From positions 1 to 64,000 of the forward strand of contig JAFEUB010001204.1 of NCBI GenBank assembly GCA_024529925.1: a DNA stretch of 64,000 nucleotides. The letters run 5' to 3'. The translations under genes were made by a program, and so were the position numbers. The DNA is from Ophthalmolycus amberensis (lineage: Eukaryota; Chordata; Actinopteri; Perciformes; Zoarcidae). The notes below the pieces were generated by a model. It had not been told where the DNA came from. It made no database searches and saw only the letters and a program-made list of their open reading frames with translations. Of the stretch, positions 12,830-26,070 are shown one piece after another; within the stretch, counting starts at the first letter, position 1, and each line of letters starts with the position of its first letter.

Positions 12830-13434
12830 TCACCATTGTTCTGTTGACAATGATGACTGACGGACGGAAAATATGACACGGCAAACTAAATCACCAGTGT
12901 GTAAAAGAGGAGGACTTGTCTGGCGGTTGTGGCGACTTGGAGTAGCCGTGCACTTTTATCTGTTCGTAAAGTCATTGTTTGTTTGCCCGTGAAAATGTCA
13001 AGTATATGTCAAGTATCTGTCGAGGCACGAAAAGCTTCTCAGACGTTTTGTCTCTTCTGTCGTCCACATAAATGGTCTGACTCGTCTGTTTCTTTTGGCA
13101 AACACTATTCGTCCTCTTTCCAAAGCTGTGGACTCAAAGTGCAAAACAACAGTGTTGGTTTCAACACGTTTCCACTTATCTTCTTCACTTTGAGGATTCC
13201 TCACTCTGATCTAAGTGCTGCTTTCTGAAGCACATGGAAGCTGCCTTGCTTTGCTCCACTGAGGACCTTTTGTGTCATTGAAGTAGTGCGCTGACAATCA
13301 CTTGCTTCCTCTGCTTCTCCTCAGTCGCACAGCCTCCTAGGCCTGCCTCTGAGCAGCCACTTACACCTCTCCTTCCCTCTGCCTTTTCCTGCATCCTTCT
13401 CACTGCATCCTTCCCTCTCACACACTCTCAGAGC

Positions 13435-13448
13435 TGTGCGTGCACACA

Positions 13449-13496
<48 letters not shown>
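13435..13496. repeat. (CA)n microsatellite in a 62-bp alternating tract
   Basis: TGTGCGTGCA followed by CA repeats with a single TA step keeps purine-pyrimidine alternation from 13435 to 13496. It is followed by non-repetitive sequence. Confidence 0.95.
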
Positions 13497-13500
<4 letters not shown>

Positions 13501-14274
13501 CTGTGACTTCCCTCTGCAATGGGTGTCTGACAGGTGACAGGTGGCACAGATTTCACCAAGACAGGGTGTCACCACTGCAAAGTGCCGTCTCTCCTGGCTG
13601 ATGTATGGGGGGAATCAGTGCTCTGACAAGCCATTAGTTATGCTCAGACACAAAGCACTTAAATCATCAGCTGCTTTGATAATTTGATAACGCCTAACTG
13701 TAGCGGAGGCGAGTTTATCCCAGGCTGACACGTCGTAGCCCTTCTAGCCTCTCACCGGTGGTGAAAGCTGTCATCCCTGTTTAGCGGTGAGCTGAGGGGA
13801 GCTTGACAGACAGGTGGAGGGGGCAGGATGGACTGTCATCGGGGTCACAGAGCCCTGGCATATTTTGGTCGCACTGCCTATCCTCCCGGGAGACATCCCC
13901 GCCACAGAGAGAGAGCAGTGCTGCAGGGCAGCCTCTGATGTGCAAACGCAACAGAGTGACAGCTCCTTAAAACGTCTCCGATTCCACTTCCATGCAGATG
14001 CAGAGGCCCAACCCACAGGATGCTGGTTGTAAAAAGCTAAACCCATATTCCCTGCCGGTGTACTGTATGTCAGGCCTGCACTGCGTCTTCCAGCAGTTTC
14101 TGGTAAGCTGTAAAAGCTGTCATTTCCTTGATGCTGCTCAGCCTTCTTTATCCTGTGAGCGCACTCCCATGAACATAAGTGCTTTGAGCGAAATCAAGCA
14201 GCCAGGCGTGCATGGTAGAGCCAGAGGGAGGGCTATGGCTAGTGCATGCAGCACTTTGTGGTTATTGTGGAGCG

Positions 14275-14293
14275 CCCCCCCCCCCCCCCCCCC
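14275..14293. repeat. C19 homopolymer
   Basis: Uninterrupted run of 19 C; length uncertain in any assembly. Confidence 0.95.
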
Positions 14294-14869
14294 AACCACA
14301 AACCCCACAATAATTCCTTGTGGTCTACTCTGGATAAAGATCAAGCCCTTACGAGACCATTACAGATAAGAGCGATTGTGTTTATTTTTTCTTTTATTTC
14401 TGCTGTTTTTTCTTGTCATTTAGTAAGTGGATGCTTCATGTTTCCACTGAGAATGTTTTATAGTGTACATAAGCATTTGAATTGTCCTCCACAGGATGAC
14501 CATGAGGGTATGGGTACTCGCCATTGAGCCAATTACCAACCGGCTGTCTGTGCTGGTCTATGGTAGATGAGCTAAAATACATATTTTATCCTACGGAGAT
14601 CCATACAAGCATTGTTGAAAATGCAGCTGACGACCCTAGTTTTCCTAGTGGTGATAACACATGCTATATGAAGCTGTACTGTACATCAAATAGCTTTTAG
14701 AGAAAGAGGAATCATTGTTGTGAGGCCAGCAGAACCAGGCCGCCTCTGTCTTTGTTCTTTTCTTTGTCTTTTCATCTCTCTCACACACTGTCTGTCTCTC
14801 TCATTGTGTTTCTGGATGTTCTCCCAGACTGTGTCTGCAGTCTGCATAGATATGAATATAATACACATT

Positions 14870-15025
14870 CCTCTGCAAAAACCTGTCAAAGTAATTGATT
14901 TGCCTGATTAATGGCAGGGACAAGGGGAAAGTGTGTCATGTAATAAAGAAACGGGGGCGTCGCATAAAGATATTTCCTCGTCTGTAATATTTCATTAGCC
15001 AGGCTAATTAAAAAGTAACTTTCTT
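14870..15025. promoter_or_regulatory. Possible conserved regulatory element
   Basis: 'gtcaaagtaattgatttgcc', 'tgattaatggcag', 'catgtaataaag', 'atttcattagcc' and 'ggctaattaaaa' concentrate homeobox-like cores in 150 bases without repeat signs. Confidence 0.28.
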
Positions 15026-16009
15026 GGAACCTGTTGTCTGAGAATATTAATTCCCAGACTTAACACAGATGCTTCACTCAGAATGTTCAGCTGTTGCTCA
15101 GCCTCACTCCTTATTCAAGCAGCGCTCAGAGTTTAGACTTGTATTAAATGACTGCTAAGTGGTGTGGGATAGATGGATCACTTAATTGTGGCATTCATTT
15201 CTATTCTGCCAAGAAAGGTGTATGATATATCAAGCGTTACGGTATGTAGGCGTTATTTAAAGAGAAAGACACACGACAACGGCAAAACATCGGCATGTCC
15301 ACACATATGAAGGGCCACCATCCCGTCTGTCAGCGACGGGGGACACTCCGTTGTAGAAAACAAAGGATTTCTAAATCTGGTTAAAATGCTTGAGCCACGC
15401 TATGAAATCCACTCACGCACCCACCAGTGTGAAGCTGTTCCACGCCTCTATGAGAAGGAAAAGACTGTAGAGACTGCTTTCACCACGGCGGAGTGATTCT
15501 TAGTCCGGTGCTGTAGACACGCCCCCTCTGTGAGAGTCACACACACACACACCTGGTTCAGGTGCTGACAGAAGTATCAGAGTGAAGCTAGACAGGCCCA
15601 ATAATATTCCAGTCACCACAGAAAGGTCGACCATGGTGACAATGGAGACATTCTCATCTTTTTGAAAATAATGTCACAATAATGGTAAACATTATTGTGT
15701 ATTTGAATGGCATAACCTGACAGGAAGTAAACTCTATTTGCCAATATTCAGTAGGCTACATCTTGAGCTCTGGTAATTGCATTCTGTTGCATTCTGATGA
15801 TGAAGGAAAAAAGGCTCAGCCTGAACGCAGTCCCGAGGGACCGGCTGAGATAACATCATTAAACAGACTGTTAACTAATGTTCACATCTGCTAACCTTAG
15901 CAGTGCTTCAGTGATTTATTTCTGTTGACATAGCTTCTGTTGTTAAGTGAGAGTGGGCGGGCTGACTGAGCACCAAGGCAGACCTGAGAGCAGCTCCCAT
16001 GTGAGCTGT

Positions 16010-16130
16010 AAAGGTGTAATATGTGTTTAATATGACCAAAAGAATTAAAAGATGTTTATCTGTGTTATCATTCAGTTCATGTTGTGCAAAGTTAACATGA
16101 TAGTATGTCTAGCCACTAGGTGCACTTTGG
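16010..16130. repeat. Interspersed repeat fragment
   Basis: 'gtttaatatgaccaaaagaa', 'ttaaaagatgtttatctgtg' and the following 'gccactaggtgcac' resemble a teleost repeat I remember. Boundaries are not clear. Confidence 0.3.
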
Positions 16131-18019
16131 TTGCACTACTTTAATAAAATAACTTCCATCATGCGTGTAGAAGTCATCATTTGGAGGATACGCTTCTTAT
16201 CTGGCTTTTCTAAGACAGTGAGCAAGCTATCTATTTCTGTACATTCACTCTTCCGAAGCGCTGCATGTCTTTCCCAGGGAAACTTCCCCTTGATAGCTAT
16301 TATCACTCACAGTAGGGACATCTTGAATAGGACCATTTAGTTTTTAAATCCAATATCAATCAAAATACGCTTTTGATTTTGAGTCAAAGTCGAGTCAAAA
16401 GCAGGATTGGCAAATCTACCTGTTTTGTAATTTTTTCCTCCACCCGCACCTACTTAGTTAAAACAACACTTTAAAGAACACCCAGCATAGCTAATGGGTC
16501 GCCTGCTGCTGCAATTTTCAAGACTCAATGGCGGCTGCCGGAGAAACATCAAAACTGGGAAATATTAAGTAACGTCTCAGGCACTTTGGTCGCTGTTAGC
16601 AGCTGGTGGGCAGTCAACAACTAACAACAACGGAGTTACATTATGATGCTTTCAAGCTCTGTACAATACGAATGAGCATCGGGCGAGATGCTCAAATACA
16701 ATCTTAATCCTAATCAAAATCCTAATTTATTTTTGGTGAGAAATTTGAATAAAGTTTTTTGAAGGAGATGTTTGTCAATTTAGATGAGAAAGATTCTAGT
16801 GAGGAATAGTTGTAGCCTTCCATTTATCCCCAGAACTGACATTGCGGCTTTTTGCCAATTTATCTATCTATTTCACATTGGAATGATGGCAAATGTGGAC
16901 ATTGAAGTTGCAGTCTGTGTATTAAACATGCAGTAAGCTAAGATTATTGTATTTGTTGAACAAGTTTTCATCTTATATTACACCATAATGCAGTGAATAT
17001 ATACACATTTCCTGCTTTTGGTCTTTTTTCTTGTCCAGTTACCCAAATATCGTTGTAGAATTGCTCTACGGTGTTACCATCGTAATCATGGGCAGCGTAA
17101 CGTGATAGTGTGTTACTGTGTGATTCCCACCCCTAGCCACGAGACGAGACGTTCGAGACGATCGTGGAGGATTTGGTGTGAAAGAGAAAAGCAAAAGTGC
17201 ACACGTGGTGATTACAACACACAATTACAACCTGCTGACAAAACCAGGAAGTGAGTACTGTGTTTCAGCAACAATGGGCTGAGGGAGAACACATCTGGTT
17301 GTACGTTTTGTCAGATGCATTAAACACCAAGGTCAGGACCTCCTGATGAGACCTTCCTTCTCCTCCTTTCACTTCGACATCCCAAAACTCTCCTATAAAA
17401 ATACGTCAGACAGTTGTACACTTGGGTTGCTCGTTCTTATTAATCTTATCTAATAATGACAAGAAGAGGAATTGAGTGCAGGTTTAAATTGGACAAAATA
17501 ATTCATATTGAGGTTCAATGATAACAACTCCAATGATGTAACCTTCCATGAACAACCTCAAATTGCTTCTGATGTCCTCTTTGTAATCCTTTCTGTCACC
17601 TTGGGAAGTAGCATTTATTCAGATTAATATGGAGGGAGTTGGAGGAGTGGACAGGATAGCGTGGGTGGTGAATACCAAGCAGTTGGGATGGATCATCTTG
17701 TAATGTGCTGGAATGGTGCGAATGCATTGCATATTCATATAACACTTCATATAACTCCTGTAAGCTCTGCAGACCAGCTGCTGTGCACAGTGATTGTGTT
17801 GAACTCTTTCCAAACACCTGATGGTAGTCATTCAACTTTAATAAAACGATGCAATGCCAGTAATTGTGTGATTTACAAGTTGTGGGCCGGTGGTTTGTAA
17901 GGAGAGCTGCAGGTCTGTTTGAAACACATTTCTCCTGATTATCTCATCACGTTGGCTTTTACACATTTCTGATTTCTGCTCTTAGTTCTCTGTCACGGAA
18001 ATAAGGAATCCTTAACGAT

Positions 18020-18085
18020 TGCAATACCTGGACTTGTGTATCGGCCCATAAAGAGTACCAATCTGATACCAGCGTTTTAAAACAA
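18020..18085. mobile_element. Partial copy of the 24.6 kb MITE family
   Basis: The stretch GAGTACCAATCTGATACCAG corresponds to 'gagtactgatctgacaccag' near 24645, and 'tatcggccca' precedes it as in related copies. Only this end is recognisable. The sequence beyond 18085 no longer matches. Confidence 0.4.
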
Positions 18086-18540
18086 CAGTCAATTACTTTT
18101 TGGGGGGCGGTAGTAGTTTTTATAGCATATTATAAGCTTAAAGCTATTGTTGAGACGTTAAAGAGGTCATAACTCTTCTCTAATATCTATTTTATATTGC
18201 TGTGAAAACATCTCCTTCAAAACAACTGCATATAAGTTTCTCGCCCTAAAACTCTATTTGCATCCCTTTTCACCACCGATGAGTTTGCGTGCCTGATGGG
18301 AGCTTTGATTCTGCAGAGAAGTTCCAGCGTTTATCCAAAGTGACGGATGACTTCACCTCTTCGCTGCTGTTGCTCGAACAGTGGAACCAAGAAATCAAGT
18401 TGAGGAAAGATCCGCTTATACCAGACAACAAATAGTTCAGTGAATTCTCTACTCTTTCAGGTTTGAATATCAGGTTTGTTTATTTAGTTTTTAGTTCTTT
18501 ATTTTTGGACAGTAGCTTAGATTACAAAATATAAATCAGC

Positions 18541-18912
18541 AAAGGGGCGGTAGTCAATATATGCCGTCCACAATCTTTCAAAAGTGTGTAACTTTGTACA
18601 TTTTGGGAGAGGTAGAGTGTGTACTCATTAAACACTGGAGAGAGAGAGGGGGATAGAGGTGAAGAGGCTTGTGAGAGCTTTTTTACAAGCGGTTATTAAC
18701 GCAACATTTGGACGTCTTGCTTGAAAATCTATTTTTCCTAAAAAGATAATGTGGAACATTGCAGGGGAGGTCAGTGCTAAGTATGGTTTGTGATGCTTTA
18801 TGAAGCTCTGCCCAGAAAGGTTTTATCACTGGACACTCCCAGAATACATGGCAGTGACTTGCTTCCCGAGCGCCACACCAGCGCTCCAGCACCAATATCG
18901 TCTTCATCACTC
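18541..18912 (-). mobile_element. L1-type LINE relic, C-terminal end of ORF2
   Basis: On the minus strand the frame around 18790-18900 reads CGAREASHCHVFWECP followed by VIKPFWAEL. This matches the Cys/His motif near the C terminus of L1-clade ORF2 proteins (CWRCG..EA...H.FW.CP..K.FW), which follows the reverse transcriptase domain. The first Cys is lost. The downstream part (KNRFSSKTSK and a later segment at about 18541-18640 reading W.AYIDYRP-like) is frameshifted and scrambled. No endonuclease or reverse transcriptase core is present: this is a 5'-truncated, dead copy. Confidence 0.6.
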
Positions 18913-19789
18913 GTCTCCCCCCTCAAGGACTTCCTACACAAGTATGAAGCAGGTTTCAGGCTCGTAGTTCACAGCCGACCAAGACCAGGAGCAACTTTAG
19001 TTCCTGAGCTGATCCTGATTCAGACTTTAGCAACAGGATTTCTCAACATTCATTAGATAGAGAAATAGTGTGTGCAATCATAACCGCATGAAGTAGTTCC
19101 CCCTGCTGAACTGTGGAAGGGTTTGATGTAGCGCTGAGCTTCACTGCTCATGAGAGCAGATCAATAAGGTCGGCCTTACGGTTGCTAATGTATTTTTAGT
19201 GTGACTCAAACGCTTGAAAATCCTCTTTCCAGTTGAAACGTTCCTTCCGAAATTGTGAATCTACAGCTAACCTTTCAGTGAACGTGAAGCCCACAGCAGC
19301 GGTTTCACATTGAGCATGTCACGGTATCGTAACTCTCAGCTTGGAGCTGCCAGGGAGCAGACAGTAATGATCGCTTGCCTGACTTTCTCTGCTGGATCTC
19401 ACTCCTCCGCTGCCAATGCCTCCGCTCCATCAGTGACACTGTTGGACAAACACTCGTCTCCGCTGGCAAATCAAGGGGCTTGTCACACTTAATGTGAAAA
19501 TGAAAGCACTTCAGCTAAGCTGTGTACAAACTGACTTGTGCTCGCTCATAATGACTCTGGTGTGCTCTCAACACAAAACATGAAACATATTATCAGTCTT
19601 GGATCACCAGATGCGTGCAGTAAATGTTTTAATTGCCTGTTTGTGAACGCCTGCGTACCGTCACAGCCTCGGCTGCTCCGGTTACATCTGGCTCACAGTC
19701 AGAAGCCTCCCACTCTAGTGCTGCTTGTGAAATTGATTTCTTTTCAGTGTATTATATTTTCATAGATGTTTAATTGACGTCTGATCTCT

Positions 19790-20065
19790 TATCTGTTCTC
19801 GTAGTTCTTCCGTGTGTGTTTTGAAGCCATGAGAGAGTCGGTATAGGATTATTCATTGGGTGATATACTGTGTAATGATTTGTTGTAAGATTGTATTTAA
19901 TTGAGATGATGAAGTGCAGCGGGATGAAAGTTTAAAATACCTGAACACAGCGAGTCCAGAATAGAATCTAATTAAAGGAGCTGTGTAAGGTTAATCGAGG
20001 GAATCAATTAAAAAACGGTTCGTCTGGCAAACTTCTCTGTTTATGTGCACTTGACGTGTACTTTT
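19790..20065. promoter_or_regulatory. Possible conserved regulatory element
   Basis: 'gggtgatatactgtgtaatg', 'tatttaattgagatgatgaa', 'aatctaattaaagg' and 'ggttaatcgaggga' followed by 'atcaattaaa'. No repeat similarity was seen. Confidence 0.28.
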
Positions 20066-20514
20066 GTCTGAGTTATGAAGTCAGACATGCCAGTCAGGTG
20101 AAGGCGAAGGAAAACTCAAATGCAGCTGATTGCTATAGAACTCCACTAGCAGGGGTGACGGTCTCTTGAGGCACAGCGCTGTTACAGAATTCAAACTCCA
20201 AGGTTTTGACTTTTACATGATAACAATTAGTCCCTCGGCCCTCATATCAGCCATCTCATGTACTTTGTGTAATCAATTGAACTCCTGCTCATTCACACAC
20301 ACTGATGTGTGGCTGCCGAGCCAGCATCATGCCTCTTATCCCATTCACCAGAGAAGACAGACGTGATCCATTCCCGTTCCTCATGTTCCACATTATCCTC
20401 ATTCAATATAAAAGCCTTATAATCCTGTAAACCAGGCTGCGCCTTCGTTCAACGCATCTCATGCATCGCAACACCCCCCTCTGTAGATCTTCTCTTGTAC
20501 CTTTCTATACAGCG

Positions 20515-20515
<1 letters not shown>

Positions 20516-20551
<36 letters not shown>
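20516..20551. repeat. (TG)n microsatellite
   Basis: Eighteen TG units. Confidence 0.95.
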
Positions 20552-20553
<2 letters not shown>

Positions 20554-20783
20554 CATGCAGACAAATTGGTAGATTGAGAGATCACTTAAAGGTTTGACAC
20601 AATCGTTGAAATGATGATCTCACACTGTCATAACACACAACCACAACAGAAGTTTTTGTTCCATATTCAACCTTAAAATATTTTGTCCCCCATCTCTTCC
20701 ATTAGAAGAGCACTATAATGGCCATTATGAACGGGAGAATGGATGACAGCAAGTAGAACCTGTTTACTTTATGTATATTTATA

Positions 20784-20787
<4 letters not shown>

Positions 20788-20815
<28 letters not shown>
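20788..20815. repeat. (TA)n microsatellite
   Basis: Fourteen TA units, preceded by a 'tatatttat' imperfect run from about 20774. Confidence 0.9.
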
Positions 20816-20819
<4 letters not shown>

Positions 20820-23800
20820 TGAAAAATTGCAAAACCATTCTTTAATTGGCTGCTTCTTGTCTCCCTTGAAATACGATAAAAAGATTAAATAAGACAAAAG
20901 ATGAAATCTTACTCTTTATAAATAATTGTGGTGCCACATCAACAGTCCTGAACCCTCACCGGCTGTTACATCATCTCTGCTGATTCTTCATTCCATCAAT
21001 GCTCACATTGTAGCTGTAATCTATGAATGGCAACTACGTGGTCTTCATTTGTAATTGTTTTAATTGCCTAGTAAGTTGTAGTAGATGGGAGAGCTTATTG
21101 TTTTAACATGGGCTGCATTACACAGTTGAGAACTTAAATGAATTACTGCATGGGAACCGTACGGCAACAGCTCTAAATCCCCCAAAAAGTGTCTGGATTT
21201 GACTTGTGATCCGAAGGGCTGTGTCTGTAATGTGAAACGAGCTGAGGAGATCTGGAAGTGTATTCTGGCTCATCCCCAGCCTGTCTTTCTCCTCCATCGG
21301 TGGAGCTGGTGAGCTTTTCGCTGGGTTTCTAATTACCAGGGGAGGGGCAAGTCTTCGGTCTCTTGTTACACTGTTAGCTTTAATGTCCGTGGGCTATAAA
21401 TAGTGCAGGTGGCGGCTCGCTGGTGAGCAGCAGCCTCTGCTCAGTCTTTACAGAGGCAAGAAATAGAGCTCTGCATGCACAAACACAGTGTGCTGCATTG
21501 ATTTACCTTAATGTTAACTAAGCTGTGTCTGTGCAGCGTAGTTTCCTTCTGGAAAGAACGATATACACATTTTCACCCCGGAGGAAATGAGATATGGTAA
21601 AGTGGCATATTTTCACTTTACAAAAACATGTACATGGGTATATCGCCTGAAGTGTACAGTACAGTACAGTATTTACTTTGTGGGGACTGACTGACTGAAG
21701 GTATCACTTGTTGATTTCTTAAGAATGACTGAGGTGCTTGGTTGACTGTTGAATCAGTTTCTTGCTTAACACCCGATGCTTTTATGGTCAAATATGTTTC
21801 ATTCAAATCATTTATTATCCTTTCAGTGAAAGCCAATGCCCGGGTGCTGCTAGAAATAAGAGAATGAGTTTGCTAGTGCGTTGCCTCGTTATCTACTCAG
21901 TCAGTCATTTATTCAAACTTTCATTTATTACTGAGCAGGATTGTTACTTTGAGTGAGCCGGGGTGCCATCATCACTGTCGTCTTCGTGCTGCGTGGCACT
22001 TTTGAGACATCCGAGTTCATCCGAGGGAAGATTCTTATTCACCTCTGGTTGGAGCAACAAGTTCTCAGATGCATAGCGAAGAACCGAGTGAGCATCAGTG
22101 CAATTTAATGATCTTCTATCCGTACCCAGTTGCTAAGCAACCTGCACTCTTCTGTCTGAAGCCACGGCGTCCCAAAAGAAACATCACGTCATTGGTCTGA
22201 GGAGCGGAGGAATGATAGCAGGGAATGCAAAGCCAGAAGCTGTTGTCTTTTTCTGCTTCCACTAGCACCTCCGTACGGTTTGAAGCGCTATAACCAAAGG
22301 CGTGGTAACATGAAGAGAGTGAACGAGCTGCTGCGTGGTGGTCGAAGCGTGACGATGTGACTGTTGCATTAGTCCCGGCTGGAGCCCCTTGTCTCATTCT
22401 GCTGGGCTAATCTAACAACCCTTCCTTGGCTGAGGAGCCCATGGTAGGGGCCACTTTTGTTCAGATGCCATTAACCGAACAACGGTGTTGTATGGGAAGA
22501 AAAAAGAGGCAAATTAAACCAACCAGCTCTGAGTTTCTCCCTCTGCAAACCGCTGCCTCGGAGCCTGACAGCAGTCTGGTTTTGGCAGCAGGGAGGCACA
22601 TTCAGGACAGGAAGGCTTCAACAGCATCACCCTATTCACTCCCTCCACCAGTCAATGTTCTGCTGTGAATCAGAGAGGTGGAGGAGCAAAGAGAGAAAGA
22701 AGAGGGAGTGAGAGCTGTTGCTACAAAGCCACAGCTTGAGCAAAATCAACCATTTCTGTTTCCCTTCTCCCCAAATCCCCGGAGAGGGCCGCTTTTCCTT
22801 CTGCGCTTGTTGTTCTGGCTCTACCGCACACAGAAATCACAGAAAACAAAGCTCTTTTTTGAGACAACAGTGGACAACAAATAGACTTGGTAAACATCTG
22901 AAAGTACACGGCACAGTTGCACCTTTTTTCCTCCCAACTGAGGCAGTTTCTGTATATTATTAAAGCAATTATATGTTATTCATTAGACATATCTGCAGGA
23001 TTGAAGTGATTGTTTCTGAGACCCTATTTAATATTTTATGTGAAGTACTTCTGACATCTTTACTGCATGGACTGCACTTCACCTTTCAATTCCAACACGC
23101 AGTACATTTGAATTGCTCTCACATTCTAAATGCTGCAACCTGAGCAGATGTGGTGAGCAGTCTATTGGTTGTGCTCATGTCTCACGCTCGGATGTTTTCC
23201 TTTGAGGCACTTTGTTCAGGCTCTGATGATCAGCTCTCGTCTCATCAGAGCTCTCTTCTACACCACAATATGCTTCAACAAGGCTTTCACGTCAGGCCTG
23301 AATAGAAACTCCATCTCTGAGACTGTTTTCATGATCTTGACAACTCGTTTGTCCTGCATGATAAAAACCCTGAGAATCCATGGAAAAAGCTAGTAAGTGG
23401 ACTTTGAGATCGTGGAGCTGCTCATTTCAGCCCCGAGTGCTGCCTGCAGGCTCTCTCAGACACATTAGGGATTCAAGAAACCAGGTTAACCCCGGATCAA
23501 AACACCAACAATCGCTTCTCGATTGCTGTGAGCGCACAGTAATATTTGAAGGCGTGAGATGAGTGTAATAACATTTTTATCATCTCTCCGACTGGACAGT
23601 CGGAGGACAATGTTTAGAGAGTTGAACCTGAAAGTGTGAGGATTTTGAAAAGTGAAAGGAACATTCCAGTGGAAACGATATCCTTGCCTTTTTCTTAAGT
23701 CTTTTTCAAAGGAAATTTACATTAAATATTCTAAACATATGTATATTTACTGTTTAGCGTGATGACTGCCTCTGACCAGACAGTCCGACTCGGTCCAGGA

Positions 23801-24600
23801 ATGAACGGCGCTGATTCTGCTGCTGTCTCCACCACTACAGCCTCCATGACATGCTGCCCTCACTCGGCCATGGAAGCCACCTGTCTCCTGCTCGCAGCTC
23901 CTCATCATCTCTCTTTCAGCCCTTAAGGCGATTTGCAGCGAGCAGACTTTGTGTCACCATGTGGCAAGCTCGTGTCAGTTTATAGTTATTTGAAAACAAG
24001 CCGCCTTCTGAGCTCTGTGTCTGTGTTTGGCATGCGTGTGAGGCTGCCAGTGCTGCTGGCTGTTTCCTGAATCTGGTTACAAGCTTGGCACAACACGCTT
24101 GTCGCCTGAACACAGCGCTTGTCAGAACTTTTCATGTGGGATTTATTATACACGTACATATGTTGTTGTCGGTGATGAATCAGACATGGCACTTGTTGCC
24201 CAGAGAATTGCTTTAATGACGTTGCCAGCTGATGTATGTGTGGTTGAGTCGTACATTAGTGAGCAATGTAAATCACTAGAGGAGGCCGGCTGAGCTTTGT
24301 TTCCATTTGAAGTCATTCCACTGACATCGATGCATGTTTTCGGGCCTCAGGGACTGGAACAATTCATCAAACTGTTTATGATATTTAATGCAGCTCAACA
24401 TAGCACTGAGAATAGATCTCTTTTTAAAGGATACTCTGCAGTGTCTTAGCACAAAGTGCTCCAAGGTGGCAGCATGAGGTCTAAGCTCACCCACCAAACT
24501 AAAATAACTGTGTCGGCATGCGAGGAGAATGACACCATGCTTGTTGCTCTGCGTCGCTTTAGGCGCATTTAATGATGTGGAATATTTCTCTTGTATCAAG

Positions 24601-24907
24601 TAGTGATGCTTAGATCTGATACCCGGCTGTGGGTGTCTGCCAAGAGTACTGATCTGACACCAGTGTTTAATTAATAAGCTGATTCTTTTATGTGTAAGGA
24701 AACATCAGGCTTGAATTAAACTTTGCTTTCACAACTTATATCAAACAAGCTGTAACACATATATATATACATGGATATAATTGTACTGTTATTTATGAAT
24801 AATATCAGATACCAGATCGGCCTATTGTCACGATAACCAATCCAGCTATTTGAGTCAGAAGAATCGGACCAATATCCAGCATCGGTATCGGTACCCGTGC
24901 ACCTCTT
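24601..24907. mobile_element. hAT-type MITE, about 307 bp, with target-site duplication
   Basis: The left end (TAGTGATGC...GATACC) and the reverse complement of the right end (AAGAGGTGC...GATACC) form imperfect terminal inverted repeats. GTATCAAG at 24593-24600 and GTATCAAC at 24908-24915 flank it as a 7-of-8 direct repeat (nine bases, TTGTATCAA, are shared if the ends are drawn slightly differently). An 8-bp duplication is the hAT signature. The interior is AT-rich, repeats 'GATACC' and 'atcgg' motifs, and has no coding capacity. A partial relative lies near 18020-18085. Confidence 0.6.
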
Positions 24908-25140
24908 GTATCAACAGACTCCAGCAGCATGGGCAGCAGCCTTCCCTTCAGCACAGTTGTCAAGTTTCTGACATATCTGACATCTAGTAACACTTCACCC
25001 CCATTTAGAAGAAGTATACATTTGATAAATCACAACTCTGTTTCATTCATTTGTTGTTCTAAAACGTATACACATTGAATACGTAATTAATGAGATCAAA
25101 TAAATGCATCTAGACACAGTGAGCAGGCCATCTTATTCTA

Positions 25141-25178
25141 TTCATGTCCTCATCAGTTATTCTTCATGTCCTCATCAG
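25141..25178. repeat. 22-bp tandem duplication, two copies
   Basis: TTCATGTCCTCATCAG occurs at 25141-25156 and 25163-25178, an exact 16-base match at a period of 22. Confidence 0.85.
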
Positions 25179-26070
25179 AATGTACGCCAGCCTTTCGTAT
25201 TGGATTCAGTGTTATAAGTAGACTACAACTATCCCAACTATACACACATTCAGGCTGATGTTAACGTAAACTGTTTATAAATGTACCGGTACGTGGAAGT
25301 ATCGGTTAAATACTGTACTTTCACTTGTTTAAATGCAGTGTCTCCAGCCATGAGATGCTTTTGAACAATAAGTAGGTTCTCAGTTTGGCCGTCTCCCACA
25401 CAAAGTGAATCTCCTTTAGTAATAGTGAATGGCAGAAACCAATAAAAGCTCTGACCCAGTGCAGTCACCGTGAACAATCTGTGTGCCGCTTTCAGCAAAT
25501 GGTTCATTTGCTTTTACATCTGTCGGCAATTAGGTGTAATTGTTTAAGCCAACAAGGGCACCGTGAAAGGGTGAAATCCATCCCACAATGCTGCTCGCGC
25601 TGGGATCATTATTTTCCTCCTTGTTTGTTCTCATTTAGTTTTATTGAGCAGAATGCTTCATTTATTCATTGTTGTCACCACATGGCTACAAGTGTGCATG
25701 TTGTCTTGCTTGCGTTTGGCTTCAAACTACATTATTGTTATTCATATTCTTTTATGCACATGAAAGGACCTCCCAGCTGATGTCTGTGTCTGAAATAGTC
25801 CTCACAGGCTTTCACAAAGAAACAACCCGGTGCTCAGATTGAGCAACAGAGCAGCACAGACCTGCGCCCATTAAAGGGCCACTCTACCTGCTCTGTGATT
25901 AACATGAAAAAAGCCGGCTGAATCTGCTCCTCATACTTTTTTTAATCAGGGGAAATGTTGTGGGTTCTTGTTTCATGCTGAATATGTTTGTTTTTCATTA
26001 AGTCCTCTGCAGAAGGCCCAATTCCCCTCCTGTCAAGATGCATACTGAAAACACATATTTACACACGCAC

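Larger units (their letters stand above)
12841..18019. other. Non-coding stretch with simple repeats
   Basis: Contains the CA tract at 13435, the C19 run at 14275 and a repeat fragment near 16010. The rest shows no gene. The frame at 13992-14369 runs through the C19 homopolymer and is not credible. Confidence 0.5.
18961..24592. other. Non-coding stretch, no gene recognised
   Basis: TG and TA microsatellites at 20516 and 20788 and one possible regulatory block at 19790-20065. Nothing else is supported. Confidence 0.5.
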
